Positions 1 to 14,100 of a stretch of 64,000 nt of DNA are shown one piece after another (the first letter of the stretch is position 1; every line of letters starts with the position of its first letter). This DNA is from Larus michahellis (taxonomy: Eukaryota > Chordata > Aves > Charadriiformes > Laridae), in NCBI RefSeq assembly GCF_964199755.1, contig NC_133900.1, forward strand, positions 75,810,727-75,874,726. Reading direction: 5' to 3'. The translations under genes and the position numbers were made by a program. The notes under the pieces are model-generated. The model saw only the letters and a list, made by a program, of their open reading frames with translations, had not been told where the DNA came from and ran no database searches.

Positions 1-3000
1 GCAGAGCCCTTATTTTGTATGCCGAGTCCCACCCCTTCCCACTTCCTATAGTGCATTTTAAAGAAGGGGCTGCTCAATATCCCAGCCCAAGGAAGATTAA
101 AATACATTTCTCCATTATCGTCTAAAGCACGCCGCGCTTTCAAGACTAAAGATTAAAGTAAGGGGAAAGTGAAAACATAATTTACGGTGAAATTTCTGAA
201 CTTATCAACTCTGAGTAAAAGTAAAGAAAGAGAAACCCAGGAAGACTCATATAATTTTCCTTCAGATGGTTTTTCATTAGGAGTTGCCAGTCTATTGCGT
301 TTCTAGTCATCAGAGAGCAATTAATTAGTAAGGCACAATGTAAGTGAAAGCGTCTCAAGACTCTGAAGTGGAACTAGACTTACAGAAAATATCAGGCTCT
401 TCACGGATAATCCAGCACACCACACAACTGCACCGGCTAAATTTCCTGGACCAGTTACATTCATTTGATGTTTGGTTCTTTTGGTGGTGAAGCAAGCTGA
501 AATCTTGCCTTTCATTTCAAGGGTTCTACACATTCCTAATGCTCAGTCCAGGTAGAAACTATGCGCAAAGCTTTGGTATTTTTCCCCCACATTTTGAAGT
601 TAATCCTTCCTTCATTTTGTCTACTGCCCAAGTACTCCCTATCCGAGAAAAAAACAAAAAACACATTAGAGGCAGCTGTATATGTCTAAACGTCTCATTC
701 CTTTTTAACAAGTTTCTTTCAGTACCTTTACTTGGCAGAAATAAATATCCAGATATCCAAAGTTTTTTGCATGGTCTCTGGTTTTAAAAGAAATGTGAAC
801 GGTTAAGAAAATAGGGAAATGGTGGGTTTTGTTTGAATGAAGGTCTGATTCATGGGTGGAAAAGTTCATGATTTCTGTCACCCATTTCTCAGAAGCTGCT
901 CCTTTTGCTTTAAGACATCTCACTGTCTCCTGAGATAGCTTTTGAATCCTTGTGGTTTACAATCCAGCAAAATAAAATAGCTCAGAATGAGTGCCTATTT
1001 AGTGAAAAGACTATAAACTGCAATGGTTCGGTAAGGGCAAGAGCCTTTGGGAAAGGAGAAGACTGAACAGATAGGGACCTGGACACCTAAATCCATCACG
1101 TCTCACCAGGTATATATCTTCTCCTAAGGTTTTTCACAACATGGACTTAGCCAGAGACCTTCCAACCATGTGATAGACACCTCTAGAGGAAGATGAAGCA
1201 TCACTGAACACAGAAGTGGTTTTGGAGCTCCCCCTTCCACTTCCTTATATGTCGCTGATACCAAGGCATGCTCATCAGTTTCTAACAAAAAATGCTCAAC
1301 TATCAGTCACGGCCAACACGGGCACAAGACCTCTGCGTCCACTCAGAGGTGTGCTGTTGATGCCATGGCTTGGTCTCTCATCTTCCTTGTATGTAATAAG
1401 TGCCACCGTGACCCCTGCCATGGAAAGGGAACTGCAAATGAGTATGAAATTACATCTTTTGGCAGCTAAACAGATTTTTGACCATGTAGCTGTAGTAATA
1501 GCCAAATCTTCTAGATGGTCAGCTTTCAAAATCTTGTGCTTGAATCACTCACCGCGACATTCATGTGCTGACATTAATGGAAAAACATTGGTTTAGGACT
1601 TGTGTTTTACAAGTAGTACTCACCTGAACTGGACACAGCAGCTTTCACCTCCTTTATCCACAAACCGTGGCGGATTTAGGTCCTGACGTTGTGGCTTCAC
1701 AAGTCGGGTGAGCTGAGACTGCTTCAAAGAAAGATGGTCCCAGCCTCTCCCCCAGCCTCAGCCATGCATCCCTGTGGCTTCCTTAGGGCCAGCATTAGTG
1801 CTACAGCCCTGGAGGAAACACAGATCCCTCCCACCCTCAACACCGGTATCCCAAGTCCCGGTTTTAGGGCTAATCTGAGCACTGCTGGTCCAGCTGATGG
1901 CTCAGATGTGGCCTCTGAAAATGAAGCTGAATATTTCACCTATTCCAGCACGATCCAGGCTGCACTGAAAGGGAAGAATCCCTTCCTACACCCCAAGGCA
2001 TAAGTTGTCATTGCTTCTCTTTACGGCCATAATGACACTGTTAGAGTTGGTCCATTGAGCTCATCTGGCAGAAACCAAACCCACTTCCAAGAAACAGTTT
2101 TCCATCAGATCAGCTCAACGGACCAACACAGCCCATAATCATGCAATTGCTTGAGGGTAGGGAATGCATGATAAAAACTGCGAAGCAGAGATTAGCCCCT
2201 TGTTGGCAGTGAGCAGTTAGGTCGGAGTTGGTAAATCAAGTAATGGCACCATAACGCTGCTGTCTCAACTGAGCCTAGTGCTTCGTGTTCCCTGCAAAGC
2301 TTCCCGTTTTCAAAAAAACTCATCTCCAGAACTGGCATAAGTGGCAGTGTCACTGAATCACATTCACAATTCCCTCTTTGTACTCACCTTTCCCTTCCTG
2401 AGGGCACAGAGTCTGGAGGACGTCTCTGCAAACAGCTTCCACCAGCCTTGACTTCATACAAGAAGTTTTGCTTTTCTGTCTCCCTTTGCAAGCTGTTGAT
2501 CAAAATAAGTTCACAGACCCCTAAAAAGCAGAGTCCTGCTCTGAGGCAATCACATTTCAAGAACTTGGTGAGTTTTGACTGACTTGCAAGCACCTCGTCA
2601 TAGGTTCAGAGTGGCCTCAGGCTTTGAAAGGAAGAGGGAACCTTCTCAGCAAGCTCTCAGCAAGGTGTGCAGGGCGGGCAAGGTGCAGATGGGCAAAGAG
2701 ACAGCTCTGGGGCTCCTGGCCTGTTTGATGGAAATGAAATAACATCAGCAAATTTGTAAGAGCTGACGGAGACCTTTTCCAAAGCAGCACACCAGCTGCA
2801 GGGCTGACTCTCAGGCTGTCATCCTGTGCTGTGCCGTGCACTTTGACCACGCTCTCACAAACACCCTCTTCCGATCACAGCCAGGCTCGGTCGCTTCGCT
2901 GGAGAAAATACTGCGTGAAGGGACACGCCGGCACTGCAAAACACCCAGGCACTCCGCGTGTAACGGTTAGCATCAAGCCCATCCACAGTAAGAGCAATAA

Positions 3001-5233
3001 TAATGGGGATGATCATAACAACTAATAAAAAAGCAGCAGCACCACAGTGCAGGAAGAAGAGATGGGAGAGATCATGCAATTTAATAGGGTTCGTTGACAA
3101 AACCTTGTGTTTTTCAGTAAGCAACTTTATTCTCCAAAGGAGGGAACTGAGTTTGGACATCAGCTCTCACAAGAACTGTGCTCTGACCCCACGCGGGTCC
3201 AGTTACTAACGGTTTGCTTCAGCTCGGTCTGGCAAGGTCCTGCCCTTGCTGCTCCTGAAGAGATTTGAGCATATGTGCTCAATTTTAAGCATATACGTGT
3301 CTCCTGTGCCTTCCATGGGTGGGAAGAGTGTTTTGAGGCTGAAGCATCCAGTGACACGCACTATGGGACCGCGGCTGGGACACTCGGCTGCCGCACCTCG
3401 TGAGACTGAACCCTGCACGATTAAAAGCTGCGACTCAACATGTTGTCCTCAGTCTTGTTGGACTCACAGAGTTGACATTTGCCTGTGTACCACTGGGTGC
3501 GATAGTCACTTTTGCACTGAGAGCAGGAACATGTCTTAAGGAGTGATTAATTTTGCTGCGTGCTGCAGCTTCCATTACAGTGCTTTACTCCAAGTGCTGC
3601 TTCTTGCCTCGGGGAATATTTTCCCACTCTCCAGTTGTTTATAATAATAAAAAGGCTGGTCTTGATTTGGAAAGAGCAATGTGCGCAGATAAGATAAAAC
3701 TGCTGCCGAGGAACGAAAAGAGCAGTCCTTTCTTTGCATTAGGGCTCGCTCTGGTATCCAGCCTCTCTCTATCTCACCAGCAAGCAGCCGAGCCCAGCGC
3801 TGGAGGGGCTGCTCAGCCAGTTTCCCAGACATCAGGAAATGAACGTTTTGACAACTTAGCCAAAATAACAAAATAGCTAAAGCTAACAGGATAGCAGCTG
3901 TGAGGACTTATTTCTCACGTGGGGCTTACCCACAACTGTTGTTGCACGCTGAGGTGGAATGGTGGGAGCCCCGTCATTAATTTTGTGTATTTATTAATAG
4001 AAATAGCTTTTGCAGAAGGTGATAGGCTGACACTCTGGAAGTTTGAAGTCCGAAGCCCTCTGACTGCTGACAGAGAAAAGACGAGGGCAGCCTTTCTCTA
4101 TTGCAACACCAGCATTTTCAGTCATCATCCAGGTGACCACGTTTGGAAAAGGAAGATAAAGTTCTGCTTCAGGGTTAAACAGGGTCCTAAGTCTAAAGAC
4201 CTTCGCAAGAGGGGTTTTATTTGCTGTTGGATTAGGTTTCTTTTGAAAAGGGGACAAACAGGAAAGGGGGATCTCGCCTGCACGAAGCTGTGCCCCTACT
4301 GGGCCGTTCCACCCCACCGCACCATCGCAGGGCAGCCCCCGATTCCCACCTCCCTGTGGCAGCGTGATGAATGATGAGTTCCTAGGGCTGCGGCTCCAAA
4401 GCGAGAGACCAGCAGAACCCTGCATGCCTGTGAATCATGAAGACAAGAGAGGAATGCAAAGCCTTTTGTTGAGGGGTTGGGAAAGTTCCTGCACATCAGG
4501 ACTATCTACACCAACACAGGACCTCTGGTCTCCCAGACTCAGCCAAAATGGGCCAACATGGTCTCTTCCTACACCAGCCGTCGTAGCAGGACTTGAGGCC
4601 ATCTGCCCTGCTGGAACAGGGTGCAGATCCATGAATGCACAGCATCACCACGTGTGACCATAAATCCCACAAAGAATGGCTCAATGATGAATCACTGGAG
4701 CAGGGAGTTTTGCCCAGGAGTAGAAAGTTAGATTTCTGGAAATTTGTGCAGGTGTTCAGCCTCCAGCTCTGGAAATTAGGAGCCGCAGGAGGCAGTTAGG
4801 GACTTGGGGCTGTGCGATGGATGGAGTAGGATGCAAAATGCCCTAGACTACTTCCCAATGAGCAGGTCTGTGTGCGCTGCTGTAGAATAGGGCTTCTAGA
4901 TGGATTGCAGAGGCATCCTCATCCCCAGGTTGGTCACACCTAGCCTGGGTATTTCTGTACTGGGGTCCAAAGCACAGCGTGTTCCTATATGGTTTCATGA
5001 TGTCCACCATCAGATGCCTTCTTGACATAATCACTTTTAGAAAGGGGCAAGTTTTCTCTTTTCCTGAAGAGAAGTGTTGTGGGAGAAAGCTGAAGCTGGT
5101 ATAAACTGGTGTAATTTCTTCAAAGTCACTGAAATCATCTCCATTTAAACTAACCAATTTGGCCTTTGAGGGATAAGAGAAGAGGTTAGCCAGTGGGCAA
5201 CTGGCCTGACAGGGACATGACAAGGACAAAAAA
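1..5233. other. Intergenic, no gene seen
   Basis: I see no exon, RNA gene or recognisable mobile element here. The open frames are all short (about 150 codons or fewer), occur on both strands over the same bases, and match no family I know. Base composition is ordinary. From the neighbouring genes this is probably part of the spacer between KDR and SRD5A3, which is inference from known vertebrate synteny. Confidence 0.6.
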
Positions 5234-5426
5234 GGTGGTGAGACGCTGGCCCAGGTTGCCCGGAGAAGCTGTGGCTGCCCCATCCCTGGAGGTGTTCAAG
5301 GCCAGGCTGGATGGGGCTTTGAGCAGCCTGGTCTAGTGGGAGGTGTCCCTGCCCAGGGCAGGGGGTTGGAACTAGATGATCTTTAAGGTCCCTTCCAACC
5401 CAAACCATTCTATGATTCTATGATTC
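5234..5426 (+). mobile_element. CR1 LINE 3' fragment (copy 1)
   Basis: A 5'-truncated CR1 retrotransposon. It runs from the conserved 'ggtggtgagac' region through 'ccctggaggtgttcaaggcc' and 'gatgatctttaaggtccctt' to a terminal ATTCTATGATTCTATGATTC repeat, which fixes the + orientation. It is very close to copy 12 (37319-37526), so both probably belong to one relatively young subfamily. Confidence 0.93.
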
Positions 5427-7009
5427 CTTTAACTTGGTATGAGAATCAAGTTGTGTCTCAAACATCTCGAAACTGCTCCACTTGGACACAACCAGGAGGA
5501 TGCTTGTCTCATGCTGACTGGGGGTGGATCTGGGGCACAGTTTTTTAGGAGTGATGAAGAAGGTGAAGAGGCCTCGGGAGCTGGGGAGGACAGCCCTCCC
5601 AGAGCCACCACGGCTTTGGTGTTGAGCAGAATAGTGGGGCAGGGGGTGGCTGGGCAGGAGTGGAGATGCCACGAGCACGGGGCCAGGGCAGGAACAGGAC
5701 TAGCGCTGCAGCATCATTTTGAGGACAAGGAAGGCACACACATTTTTTCATGATCATATAACCCTAAACCAACTTTACTGCTTTTTCTCTTACACATGCT
5801 CAAAATAACTTCGGCTTGACTTCTGGGGAATTAATCTTTCCCTTAAATTTAAGCACAGGTATAAGTGTTTTTTTGGAGCGGGGACAGTATGCTAAGCCCC
5901 TGGCAGGATCAACCATACACTACAAAGAACCTGCAGAAAGTAAATACAGATTTTATACACACAAGAATTTCTGCAAGAAACCTGATTCTAGGAGTTATAT
6001 TCATCCAGCCAAGGGAGCAGAAATTTCACATGCAACCTACAGCAAATCATCTCGCATCTCCCATATTAATTGCAAACTCTGCAAATGGTCTGCAGCCAAA
6101 AGTTATCTGCAGAAATAACTCAGCTAAAAATTTATGACAAATAAATCCTTTACAACTCATTTCTCTGGGAAATAAGGGGCCGAGTTCAACAAGTCTTTTG
6201 AACAAATTCATCTACCTTCTTTTCTAAGCAAAAGCTGCTTGCTGTCATGCTGGGAACATCAGAGCAGTGCCCGGAGCAGGCACACGCATGTGCACACAGG
6301 ATGGGGTATAACCAGAAGCATGGGCTGGGCCAGAAGGAGATCATCAGAATCTGAGAAGAGATTTAATCATCATTGAAATCACCAGAAACTGAGAAAAGTC
6401 ATGATGAGAATGCAAGTCTTGGAGGGATGAAATAAACTTGGGGTTTTCTTATTTTAACTATTCCATCCTTTGTGACACCAAAACAGTATTTTATTCAGCT
6501 GATCTTGACTGAAGCAATTGTACTTACACTAATTAGGATCTTACCCTAGCGCATATTCTATTAAAATATTCCCCAGTCATGCATGAACACAGACTTGCCC
6601 AAATTCATCTCCTGTCACTTCTGAAAAACACCACCCACACCACAGCCCGGAGGTCCTGCTTTCCTGCTTGTGCCAGCTGGATCCCCACTGAGCAGCTCCC
6701 ATGGCCTTGAGACTTGCCTTCCTCGCAAGAGACAGGATGGTGCTGTCTCCATCCCACGGTAACAGCCCGTATCTGCTCCCGCCTGGAGAGAAAGGGGCCT
6801 TCAAGAGTTGGCATGGGCCCATTAAGCACTTAGCAAGATGATATTCTCCAGGCACAGTCCTCGTAATCTTGGATTCATTTTACTAAGTGAAAGCAACTGA
6901 TGTTTTTGCACTCATGGTGCGGGTCACCTCTGGTAGAGCAACCGGCACCGCATCCCTGAAGCCTGGGCTGAGGGGATGGCTGATGAGGAGGTGAACTGGT
7001 AGGCCAAGG
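5427..7009. other. Intergenic, no gene seen
   Basis: No coding exon, RNA gene or clear repeat was recognised. Open frames are short and overlap on both strands without any family resemblance. Confidence 0.55.
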
Positions 7010-7220
7010 AATCATAGAATCATAGAATGGCTTAGGTTGGAAGGGACCTTAAAGAAAGATCATCTAGTCCATCCCCCTGCCATGGGCAGGGACACCTCCC
7101 ACTAGATCAGGTTCCCAAAGTCCCATCCAGCCTGGCCTTGAACACCTCCAGGGATGGGGCATCCACAGCTTCTCTGGGCAACCTGTTCCAGTGTCTCACC
7201 ACCCTCACAGTGAAAGGGTC
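7010..7220 (-). mobile_element. CR1 LINE 3' fragment (copy 2)
   Basis: Reverse-oriented CR1 tail. It opens with 'aatcatagaatcatagaatgg', the complement of the 3' terminal repeat, then shows 'ttggaagggacctt', 'cccctgccatgggcaggga' and 'cctccagggatggggcatcc'. It stops in the 'ccaccctcacagtgaaaggg' region, so it is strongly 5'-truncated. Confidence 0.93.
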
Positions 7221-10200
7221 TGGGTGAACCAGATAACCAGTGCCTCCAGACAGTGCAGAACAGGACTGGTGCAGAAAGCGTTGGTTGTTTTTCCCGGCCA
7301 TAATTTGAAACGCAGCTGTGATACAGCTGCACAAGAAGCTTGGACCGTGTGAGGGTATAATGCATTATCAAATAACCTCGCTGCACTTTACCAGCAGTCA
7401 GTGTGTCTTGTCGGTCTTGTCATCATTTTCCCCTTCTTGGAAGATGGCAGAAAATTTTAATAAATAAAGTCCAATTTCACCATCTTCCTCAGCAGCCATC
7501 CTTAACCTCAGTGCATGCCCAGTGAAGCGTGTCGCCTTGCTTACTGTCTGGCTACTGAGTGCCTGTTTAGTCATCACTTTACTGATACTTACAGGAAAGA
7601 GCTATTGTTCCTGGGCTTCCTCGTCGATAACAGAAGTTCCTGAATTTCTACTTGTTGTAAATTAAAGAAAAAACACCTCTGAAGAAAGCATTTGGTTCTG
7701 ATTCTTAACTGCCAATGTTCTCTGACTGTAATCCGTATGGAATGGTTTGATTTTTTAACTGATAGCATCTGAAGCAGCAAGAGGAATTCGAGCGAACCTC
7801 TTTGGGCATGGTTGGGGTGCGCTTCAGAAGAAGAAAACCACCAAACCAAAAGCAACCAACACAACCCATGCAGCCACTCAGAGGACCTTTCGGTTCTGCG
7901 AGATGCCCAGCCCCATATCAGTGTTCGGAAGAAGAAAGCAAGGTGCTTCTTAAGGGGTATTTGCAATGTAGCCAACACGTTTGCCAGGTTAGTTCATGGG
8001 AAAGGAACATGAGTAAAAATGGGTCATCTCAATTAAACAAGTTGATAAGCACAATGGTTGCCGGGTTCAACATAATATGGGGCACAAATCATTCAGTCCT
8101 TTGCCAATACCCTTCTGGTACATTGGACTGATTTATAACGCTCATATTGCTGTTCAGCTAGAAAGGGAAAAAGGCTACATCTTCTGGAAATGAGTTAGGA
8201 AGAAGAAGAACAAAGGATAGATAGAAATCTGGCAAGGCATCACTCTCAAACTCAAAAAACCATCACTAAATTAGATAGGAATCTGAAAAGGCTGGGAAAG
8301 AACAAGTCATTTTTAATAAAGCAGAGTCCCATATGATTCTGTATTTTGGTAAGAATTTTTCTGCAGGCTGTTTCCTAAATATACAGTAGCCGCCTTTATC
8401 TGGCTGACATTGGAGACATGGAACTTAACTAGTTAAACGTGCTCAGATAACAAGCGCTTTGCACGTAAGTGCTGCTCTCTAATAGACATGCCCTTCGCTG
8501 AGATAGTGAGTGATTTGGATAAAAGACGGGCACACTGTATCGACTTTGAAGATACGATCTTCATTAGAAAATTCTGCAAACTGAAACTAAATTGCTCTTC
8601 TAATAATTGCACATCGCCCAGAAACCTTTCAATAGCTGAAAGCTGTTAAAATCTTTGGCTGCTAAAAATGTGATCTACGTGACATCTACATAAAATTACA
8701 GGCTCATATGCGTTCAGGCCAAGCAAAAAGAGGCAATAACGTTGTAAAACATTTGGGCATCGCTTTGGGTCTTTTCATTGGTAAGAGTTAGGAGCTCCCA
8801 GCAGAAGTGAAGACGTTACTATTGCCCAAGTTCACTATATTAAGGCTTTTAGAGACCCTGGTGATGGTTCTGGCTGTATTTTCCCCTTAGACAGACACAC
8901 TAGCATCTGTCTAGCCCCGTGCACAGCCAGTTTAACAGCACAGCACAGCACAGGCACGGTAAGTGTGGTACGTACCGTGCTGTTTATCTGTAGGTGTGCA
9001 ATAGCCATTTTTCCCGCCAGCCTGGACTCCCAACCATCCGGAAGAATGGCTGCTTGCTGCAAAAATACCGGAAAAGACATATCCCATACGCTTGTCTCAT
9101 GTCACATGGGATTTGATCATGCAGTACAGGAAATCCTATGCAATATAAGCAGCTCAGCAACCCTGCGTGCGTGTAGGAAAGGGGACAGCTGAGCTTGGGT
9201 TGCCGACCCCTGAGCTTATACTTCGGGGTGTCCCTTTCTCCTCGGGGTCCAGCCGTACCACTGCCCAAGCATCCTTCTCCCGGAGCCAGCAGCTCACCCT
9301 GCCGCTCTCACCGATTTGAGAGAAGCTACTCGTATGCTTAAAATTAGCCCTGGAGCTGGGCCAGGCTTCTCAGCACATTATGGGACGGAGCTGTTGACAG
9401 ATGATCTTAACTCTCGCGCTCGTGAGAAGTTTGCACACACGCTCAGCCGAGCCACAGCACCCAGGTCTTGGCCTCACGCCCCTGCTGGAGGGCCCGTGGC
9501 GCTTTTCATGAGAATTAAGACGTCAGGCTCACCCGTGAGATCGGATCAGATGCTCTATCCTCCCTATATACAGCAGCAGTGAACCACTCCACCTCTCCCC
9601 AGCACCGAGCAGACATACTTTAAAGCAGTCTGTCATTAAGTAATTTGCGTTTAATACCAAAAAGTGGCCACGTGGTTGATATTGCGGCTGTTTGAATTTG
9701 CGCGTTCTGCGCTTGTAGCGTTGGGAGGCAGGTTGGAGAGTACAGCACAGGCATTCGCAAAGAGCAAGGTGCTTACCTGGCGGGGTCGTGCCAGCAAGAA
9801 AGTAGCTGAATAGAAAAGTTAAACAGGGGTAACGTCTCATTGGGGTTGGTTGGCGGATTTTTCTGCTGCTGTTAATTAGGGAAGGGCAATTTTTAGAGAT
9901 AGAGGGGGGAGGGGAGAAGGGGAAATACACATTCTGGACTTCGCAATGCAAGTGCGAGTCTGTTGTCTCCCACGGCGTTGGGCAGCGTCCATAGAGTTAC
10001 ACTCTGGTTAAGAAAGAAGAGCAAAGGAAGGAAGACGAAATGCTTGGCCCCAACAGAAGAGCAGCCTTTTGCCTTGCTACCCTTTTAAATTCACCAGCGA
10101 TGCAATGAGGTGTCTAGGCAGAAGTGCTGCACCAGGCAGCCCCCAGCCGCAGCAAAAAATAAGGCCGTCTGAAGTAGCAATATGGAGCACGTTTCATTTC

Positions 10201-11041
10201 CTGGGCATTTTCTTATCTGTATCTTACTCAGGTTTTTGATCTATGGGTGAGTGGGTCAGGAAGTGGCCTGAAGACACCCCTTTTGCCTCGTGCATGGAAA
10301 TTTTCTAATTATAGGGCTGCATTGACAGGCTCCCACTCCTGTCCTGACACTTGGCGTTGTTTATGTCATTTAAACAAGAGAGAAAGAACCCACCTCCCCA
10401 AACCAGTGAAATAACGAGGAACAAAATGAGCTCTTTTATCTTTTTGTCAAGTGAGGCAAGTCTATTATCTGTCCTAGCCTGCGGCTGGGATCACCGTCTC
10501 CCCCAGAGCAGCGTTTTACAGGCTGATTAGTGTATAGCTTCCTGCAGTAAACTGCCAGCAGGGACCAGAACACAGGAGGGGAAAGAGAAATTCAGGGACA
10601 AGAGTTAAGCTCTGGCCTTAGCTTTTATTGCCTACGCTGTATGTCAATACATATTTAACTGATAATCCATGCATACTATACGTACGTGCACACACAAGCA
10701 TGCAAACACAAAAGAGCCTACACAGGATTCATCCCCTGCTGACTTTGCCCACAGAATGGGAATCAGGAGGGATGGAACCAGCGGCTTTGAAAAAAAACAT
10801 CCCTGGACGAGGTGGGTAGAAATGCCAGACAAGTTTGTAGGACGGTGCCGGAGCTGTGTAGAGCCATGGGCTTCAGGCTTGAAAAAAACCCAGAGTCAAT
10901 GCAGTTGGAAAGAGCTTCTGCTGCACTGAAAAACAATTAGCTTTTAATATTTTACATTCTTGGAAAGTAATTATGCCACCTTGAATTTGTAAATTATTTT
11001 CTTTAATAATCTTATTATTCCTTATTATTACAATTCCGTAT
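7221..11041. other. Intergenic, no gene seen
   Basis: No supported gene. There is a short G-rich purine run near 9900-9922, a small CACAG repeat near 8938-8953 and a CA/ACGT-rich patch near 10675-10720. None of the short open frames resembles a known protein. Confidence 0.55.
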
Positions 11042-11135
11042 TGTCCCTGCTCACTGCAGGGGGCTGGAACTAGATGACCTTCAAAGGTCCCTTCCAACCC
11101 AACACATTCTATGATTCTATGATTCTGTGATTCTA
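11042..11135 (+). mobile_element. CR1 LINE 3' tip (copy 3)
   Basis: Only about the last 95 bases of a CR1 element remain: 'gtccctgctcactgcagggg', 'ctagatgaccttcaaaggtc', then ATTCTATGATTCTATGATTCT and a slightly altered extension (GTGATTCTATT). The 3' repeat is on the + strand. This is severe 5' truncation, usual for CR1. Confidence 0.9.
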
Positions 11136-14100
11136 TTCAATTAGAAATGCCTGCTAAAAAATGGCTTACTGTAAAGACACAACCAGATAAACATATTTGT
11201 GGCAACAGGACACAACTGCTCGTTATGTGTCTAATTTGTATGGCAGAACAGTGCCATGACAGCAAATTTCCTACACCTCCAAATTGCTAATGCTCTATTA
11301 CACATGCTAATGGAGACTCGGGAAGGTAACATACAGCTTTAATTCCTTTAAAATTAAGGCATCACCTGCGGTTGTGGGTGATAAAATAAATGTCTAGCTG
11401 TTGAGTAAGATAATACCTCTGTCTGCATGAATGTCAGGTTGAAGTGGGTGAGGGAATGCTCAGTAAAGACAGAAGGTGCTAGAATTATAATTTTGGGGAT
11501 TTTCAAACCCTGTCACTGTAGCCAGATGCACGGCTGCATTGCGTAAAGCAGGACGGAGCTTAGAAGTCATCAGGATGTTTTGGCTTTAACCACTATGAAT
11601 CTTTGAAAAATGTGATAATAATATTCAGTGTCAGAGTATGGACTGTATGGAGTCCGTAAGCGCTGTAACAGAAGGACTGTCACAATTAAAGATGAACAAG
11701 AAAGTGGCACTATTACCTAAAAAAAGCTTTCTGAAGGTGTCTCAGCAATGGAAAGAAGTGACTTGAAGACTAACTGGGAGCAGCTTGCAGCAAACGTCTC
11801 TCTCTATGAGCCGATGCAAAGTGCACTCAAACCAGCTCTGCTTTTATGGATGCAGCTTCTGCCAAAGCTTAGCAGGAGTGGGGTTTTTTTTCACTGAAAC
11901 CAAATAATCAGCTTTTAGATGCTGGATGTGATTTTCTTAGGTGCATTGATCTTGATTTGCAGATACACTTCAAATGAGCCTTTGCAATAGAAGTTAAAGA
12001 GCCCAGCACCCCGGTGCCTTTTATTTATTTATTATTAGCATCATTGTGCAATTTATTCGCTCAGATGTAAATGTTTATTCCAGGTAAACGGGGTAACCTC
12101 GGAGAACCACGGTGATGTACTGTGTGCATTAACTCTGTGCATCATCCAACTGATTTACTTCAAATGTTTCTATATCACCTTTGCTGAGACAATCACAAAA
12201 ATGAATTGCGCTGGTCTCCAAGCTGAAGGCGAGGTAATGCTTCTCCCATTATCCAGATGAATCCAGTGGGCCACTGGGATTCCAGAGGAGACAGCTTGCG
12301 TGCAGACCTCGGGTCAGCTCCCCGAGGTCTCAGCTCCCTTGGGAGGTGCTGAGAGCTGCTGCCTCGCGGAACGGAGAGAAGTGAAAAACGAGCAGTGAGA
12401 TAGTGGGAAAGATAAAATTGCACAGAGCTTCTCCCTCACCCTTTCAAATGAGCGTTAACATCCACTGACCTTGAACTAGTCAGGCATGCAAACTTTTCAC
12501 ACATCCAGAAAGGAATTACAGACCATACGATCAGCTGTTGTGAGGAAGAGAAGCGGTCCTAGATAAACTATTCCAGCTGTTTTCACAGGGAAGCTCTGGC
12601 AGGTAGCTGGACTGGACACCCTGATCTTAAATTATCGTTGCTATTTGTCATAATGGACAAAACCAGTATTTGTTTTTTAAGGACATCATTTTTACCAGTA
12701 GATTTTCCTGATGCAGAAAATTTTCTAGATGTCCTGACTATTGCTAACATCATGAGGGTACGCGTGGTCTCCCAAGCAGGCTGTGACGTAGAGAAAGCAA
12801 ATTTAACTCTAAAACGCTGCCAAGGCAGGGTATCGACCTGCCTCGCCACACGATCGTTCTCTCTCCCTGAGGCAACTCCAAAACGGAGCAAGTTACTCCT
12901 GTTCCCTGCAGAGGCATAGCACGAGCACCATCAGCCCCGCTGCTGTCATTGAGATAACCTGCCCGTGGTTGACCCTCGCTCATTTATTTCTTAAACCAGA
13001 GAGAGCAGGTTCCAGGAAAATAGTTTTCTCAACTTCTTTTTTTTTTTTCCTTTTCATCACCCCAGAAGCAGGACAAGCTGGCTCAGGGCAGGCTGGGGCA
13101 CCAGGAGCAGTCAACGATCACAACGATCCCTTCGACAACATCCAAAATGAGAGCTGGATGACACACGTGGCAGAGGAAAGTTTGGTGGTGATACCAAACC
13201 AAAGCATCTCCAAAGGATCCTTAAAAGGTGTCAGTTCAGAGAATGATAAAAGCCTTATTTTGCCAAGGCGGAAGAGAAGAAGAGAAAGGAGGAACTGTAG
13301 GGAAGGGATCACCTGTCAGAATCACAAGGTGAAGATGAAATCAAAATCCAGCCCAAGAGAGACTCACAAATCGCAATGAATGGAAAAGGACAAATGCTAC
13401 CTTTTTATGCTCTCTCACATACAAAACAGAAAGTGAAAGAAGGAAAAAATTACATATATCAGTTTCAAAACATAATAATTTCATTCAAAAACTCAATATA
13501 ACATGAATTTAAGTTGAGCGGCATCTGTTATTTCTTCTTTAGTTTCCCAACGGGTTGATGAAAAGGCTGGTGATCTGACTGACAGCAACAACGGGGACTT
13601 TCAGAAAATGAGAAAAACCTACACCACTCTCCAACCCAGCGCTTGCTAAGGGAGAGGAGCAGGAGAAAGCACCTGGAAGAAAGCTGGGCTAAAGCCACCA
13701 GGAAAATGCATGTGATCCCATGAAACCAGCATTAGCAACACCCCATTTAATAGGTTCCTGCCCAATAATAAAGCTCCTTATTACCTCCTCATCCTGCCCA
13801 GGGACAGTAAAGGACTTCATGGTTCTTTGAGATGCATCCCTGATGTATCTGCCTTCATCATAGAAAACGCACAAGTGTATATTAGATGTGAAATTTTACC
13901 AGCCTCATAATACAGAGGTGGATCCCGTTGTAAGCTCATGAGTAGAAGATACTGACTTGTATCAGGTTATACTTGAAAAAAGTCCCTTCACTCGCAAAGT
14001 ATCTGGGAATGCAAAAAGACAGCTGAGAATGAGACTTTTCTTACCTAGCTCCTCCTAAAGTGAGATGAGGTGGTAGCAGAGCTAGAAAGGGTCGTTTCAG

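Noticed and set aside
3919-4425. Open frames of about 150 codons on both strands
   Set aside because: They overlap each other, have no recognisable domain, no splice context and no codon-usage signal.
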